From: Candidatus Accumulibacter adjunctus
Lineage (GTDB): Bacteria > Pseudomonadota > Gammaproteobacteria > Burkholderiales > Rhodocyclaceae
Direction of reading: 5' to 3'
Assembly (NCBI GenBank): GCA_000585015.1
Contig: JFAX01000006.1
Coordinates: 63,696 to 127,695 of the forward strand
Length of the DNA: 64,000 nt
Part shown: positions 63,464 through 64,000 of the stretch, piece after piece
Layout of the letters: each line of letters opens with the position of its first letter
Numbering within the stretch: position 1 is the stretch's first letter
Translations under genes and position numbers: made by a program
Notes under the pieces: generated by a model
What the model was told of the DNA's origin: nothing
Database searches by the model: none
Seen by the model: only the letters and a program-made list of their open reading frames with translations

Positions 63464-64000
63464 GCGCAGCACCCCGGTCACCGCCAGGCGCCTTGACCCG
63501 GCTGACCACGTAGCGAAATTTCCCCGACGACTCGGCGGCGATCTCCGCCACACGTTCGACACGGATGGCGACTGCGTCGCCGAGCCGCGCCTTGAAATCG
63601 CGCACGATCCGCTCCTCGGCCGCACGGTCGAAAGCCGGTCCGGCGACGATGCGGACAACCGTCAGGTCGAGCGACATCTGCTCGATACGGAACCGCTCGA
63701 CCCCGGGCAGATCCCTGACCGTGTAGATCAGCGCCAGCCCGTGCATCACCGTACCGTCGCGGGCGACGACGAAGTCGGTCGTCCGTCCCTGCACTTCCTC
63801 GAGTACCGGCAGACCGCGGCCGCAGGCGCAGGCCCGGCTGCCGAGAACGCCGACGTCACCCGTACGGTAGCGGACGAAGGGGAAATCCGCCGTCGCCATG
63901 TGCGTGACGACGATCTCACCGGCTTCCCCCGCTGCAGCCGGCTGACCATCCGGGCGCAGCGTCTCGACGACGATGTCCTCGGCGCTGATGTGCAGACTGC
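63456..64000 (-). CDS. AMP-forming CoA ligase, C-terminal part (start beyond window)
   Basis: The last 180 residues of a phenylacetate-CoA-ligase-type adenylate-forming enzyme. The A8 region is PFVRYRTGDVGVLGSRACAC with a Cys-rich loop (CACGRG), then VQGRTTDFVV. The C-terminal lid ends GKFRYVVSRVKAPGG with the catalytic Lys context. The 5' end lies outside the window. It overlaps the O-ligase gene start, so it belongs to the glycan operon. Confidence 0.85.
   Translation of the reverse strand, partial: SLHISAEDIVVETLRPDGQPAAAGEAGEIVVTHMATADFPFVRYRTGDVGVLGSRACACGRGLPVLEEVQGRTTDFVVARDGTVMHGLALIYTVRDLPGVERFRIEQMSLDLTVVRIVAGPAFDRAAEERIVRDFKARLGDAVAIRVERVAEIAAESSGKFRYVVSRVKAPGGDRGAAHA

Overview
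The window comes from a GC-rich, flagellated, Gram-negative bacterium, most likely a betaproteobacterium of the Rhodocyclales ('Candidatus Accumulibacter'-like). That placement rests on the mix of genes: a sigma-54/sigma-28 flagellar hierarchy with flhB-flhA-flhF-flhG-fliA-motC-motD in one operon, tandem cheV genes, FliW, and an exopolysaccharide locus carrying the O-glycosylation ligase type found with exosortase A. No 16S or other phylogenetic marker is present, so the taxonomy is an inference.

Region 1 (1-7.6 kb) is housekeeping. It holds an ammonium transporter (truncated by the window edge) with a sigma-54 promoter and a candidate NtrC site, the lytic transglycosylase MltA, a divergent DUF815 ATPase, a Nudix-ThiE-like fusion, methionyl-tRNA synthetase, a small membrane protein, and a lipoprotein translationally coupled to flgL.

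Region 2 (7.6-39.2 kb) is a motility and chemotaxis island. flgBCDEFGHIJKL runs on the minus strand from a good sigma-54 promoter before flgB, with a second, sigma-28 promoter before flgK. flgA, flgM and flgN run on the plus strand, and flgM has a near-consensus sigma-28 promoter. flhB-flhA-flhF-flhG-fliA-motC-motD follows, mostly as overlapping genes. The chemotaxis operon (a methyl-accepting protein with a sigma-28 promoter, two CheV, CheY, CheZ, CheA) ends in a strong terminator. Next come a fecR - ompA-like lipoprotein - CHASE2 adenylate cyclase operon and fliW. Flagellin, the fliE-R basal-body/export genes, cheW, cheR and cheB are not in the window.

Region 3 (39.5-42 kb) carries tex, an S1-domain RNA-binding protein.

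Region 4 (42.1-64 kb) is a surface-polysaccharide locus. Minus-strand genes include an integral-membrane gene coupled to an unusual VanZ-acyltransferase fusion ending in two ribbon-helix-helix-like segments, two MOP flippases, methyltransferases, a kinase-fold protein, a GT2 glycosyltransferase, a DegT aminotransferase, an ATP-grasp ligase, an alpha/alpha-toroid protein, a polysaccharide deacetylase, an O-antigen-ligase-type protein and the C-terminus of an AMP-forming CoA ligase. Plus-strand genes are an asparagine-synthetase homologue without its glutaminase cysteine, a GT4 glycosyltransferase and an FkbM methyltransferase. Together they suggest synthesis, amide/amino and methyl decoration, export and ligation of an extracellular glycan.

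The strongest candidates for undescribed biology are the VanZ/acyltransferase/double-RHH fusion (42.1-44.9 kb) and the amide-forming decoration module of the glycan locus. Lesser ones are FlhG with both P-loop lysines missing and CheZ with two N-terminal copies of a motif resembling its CheY-binding tail. No tRNA, rRNA, insertion sequence, CRISPR array or prophage was seen.
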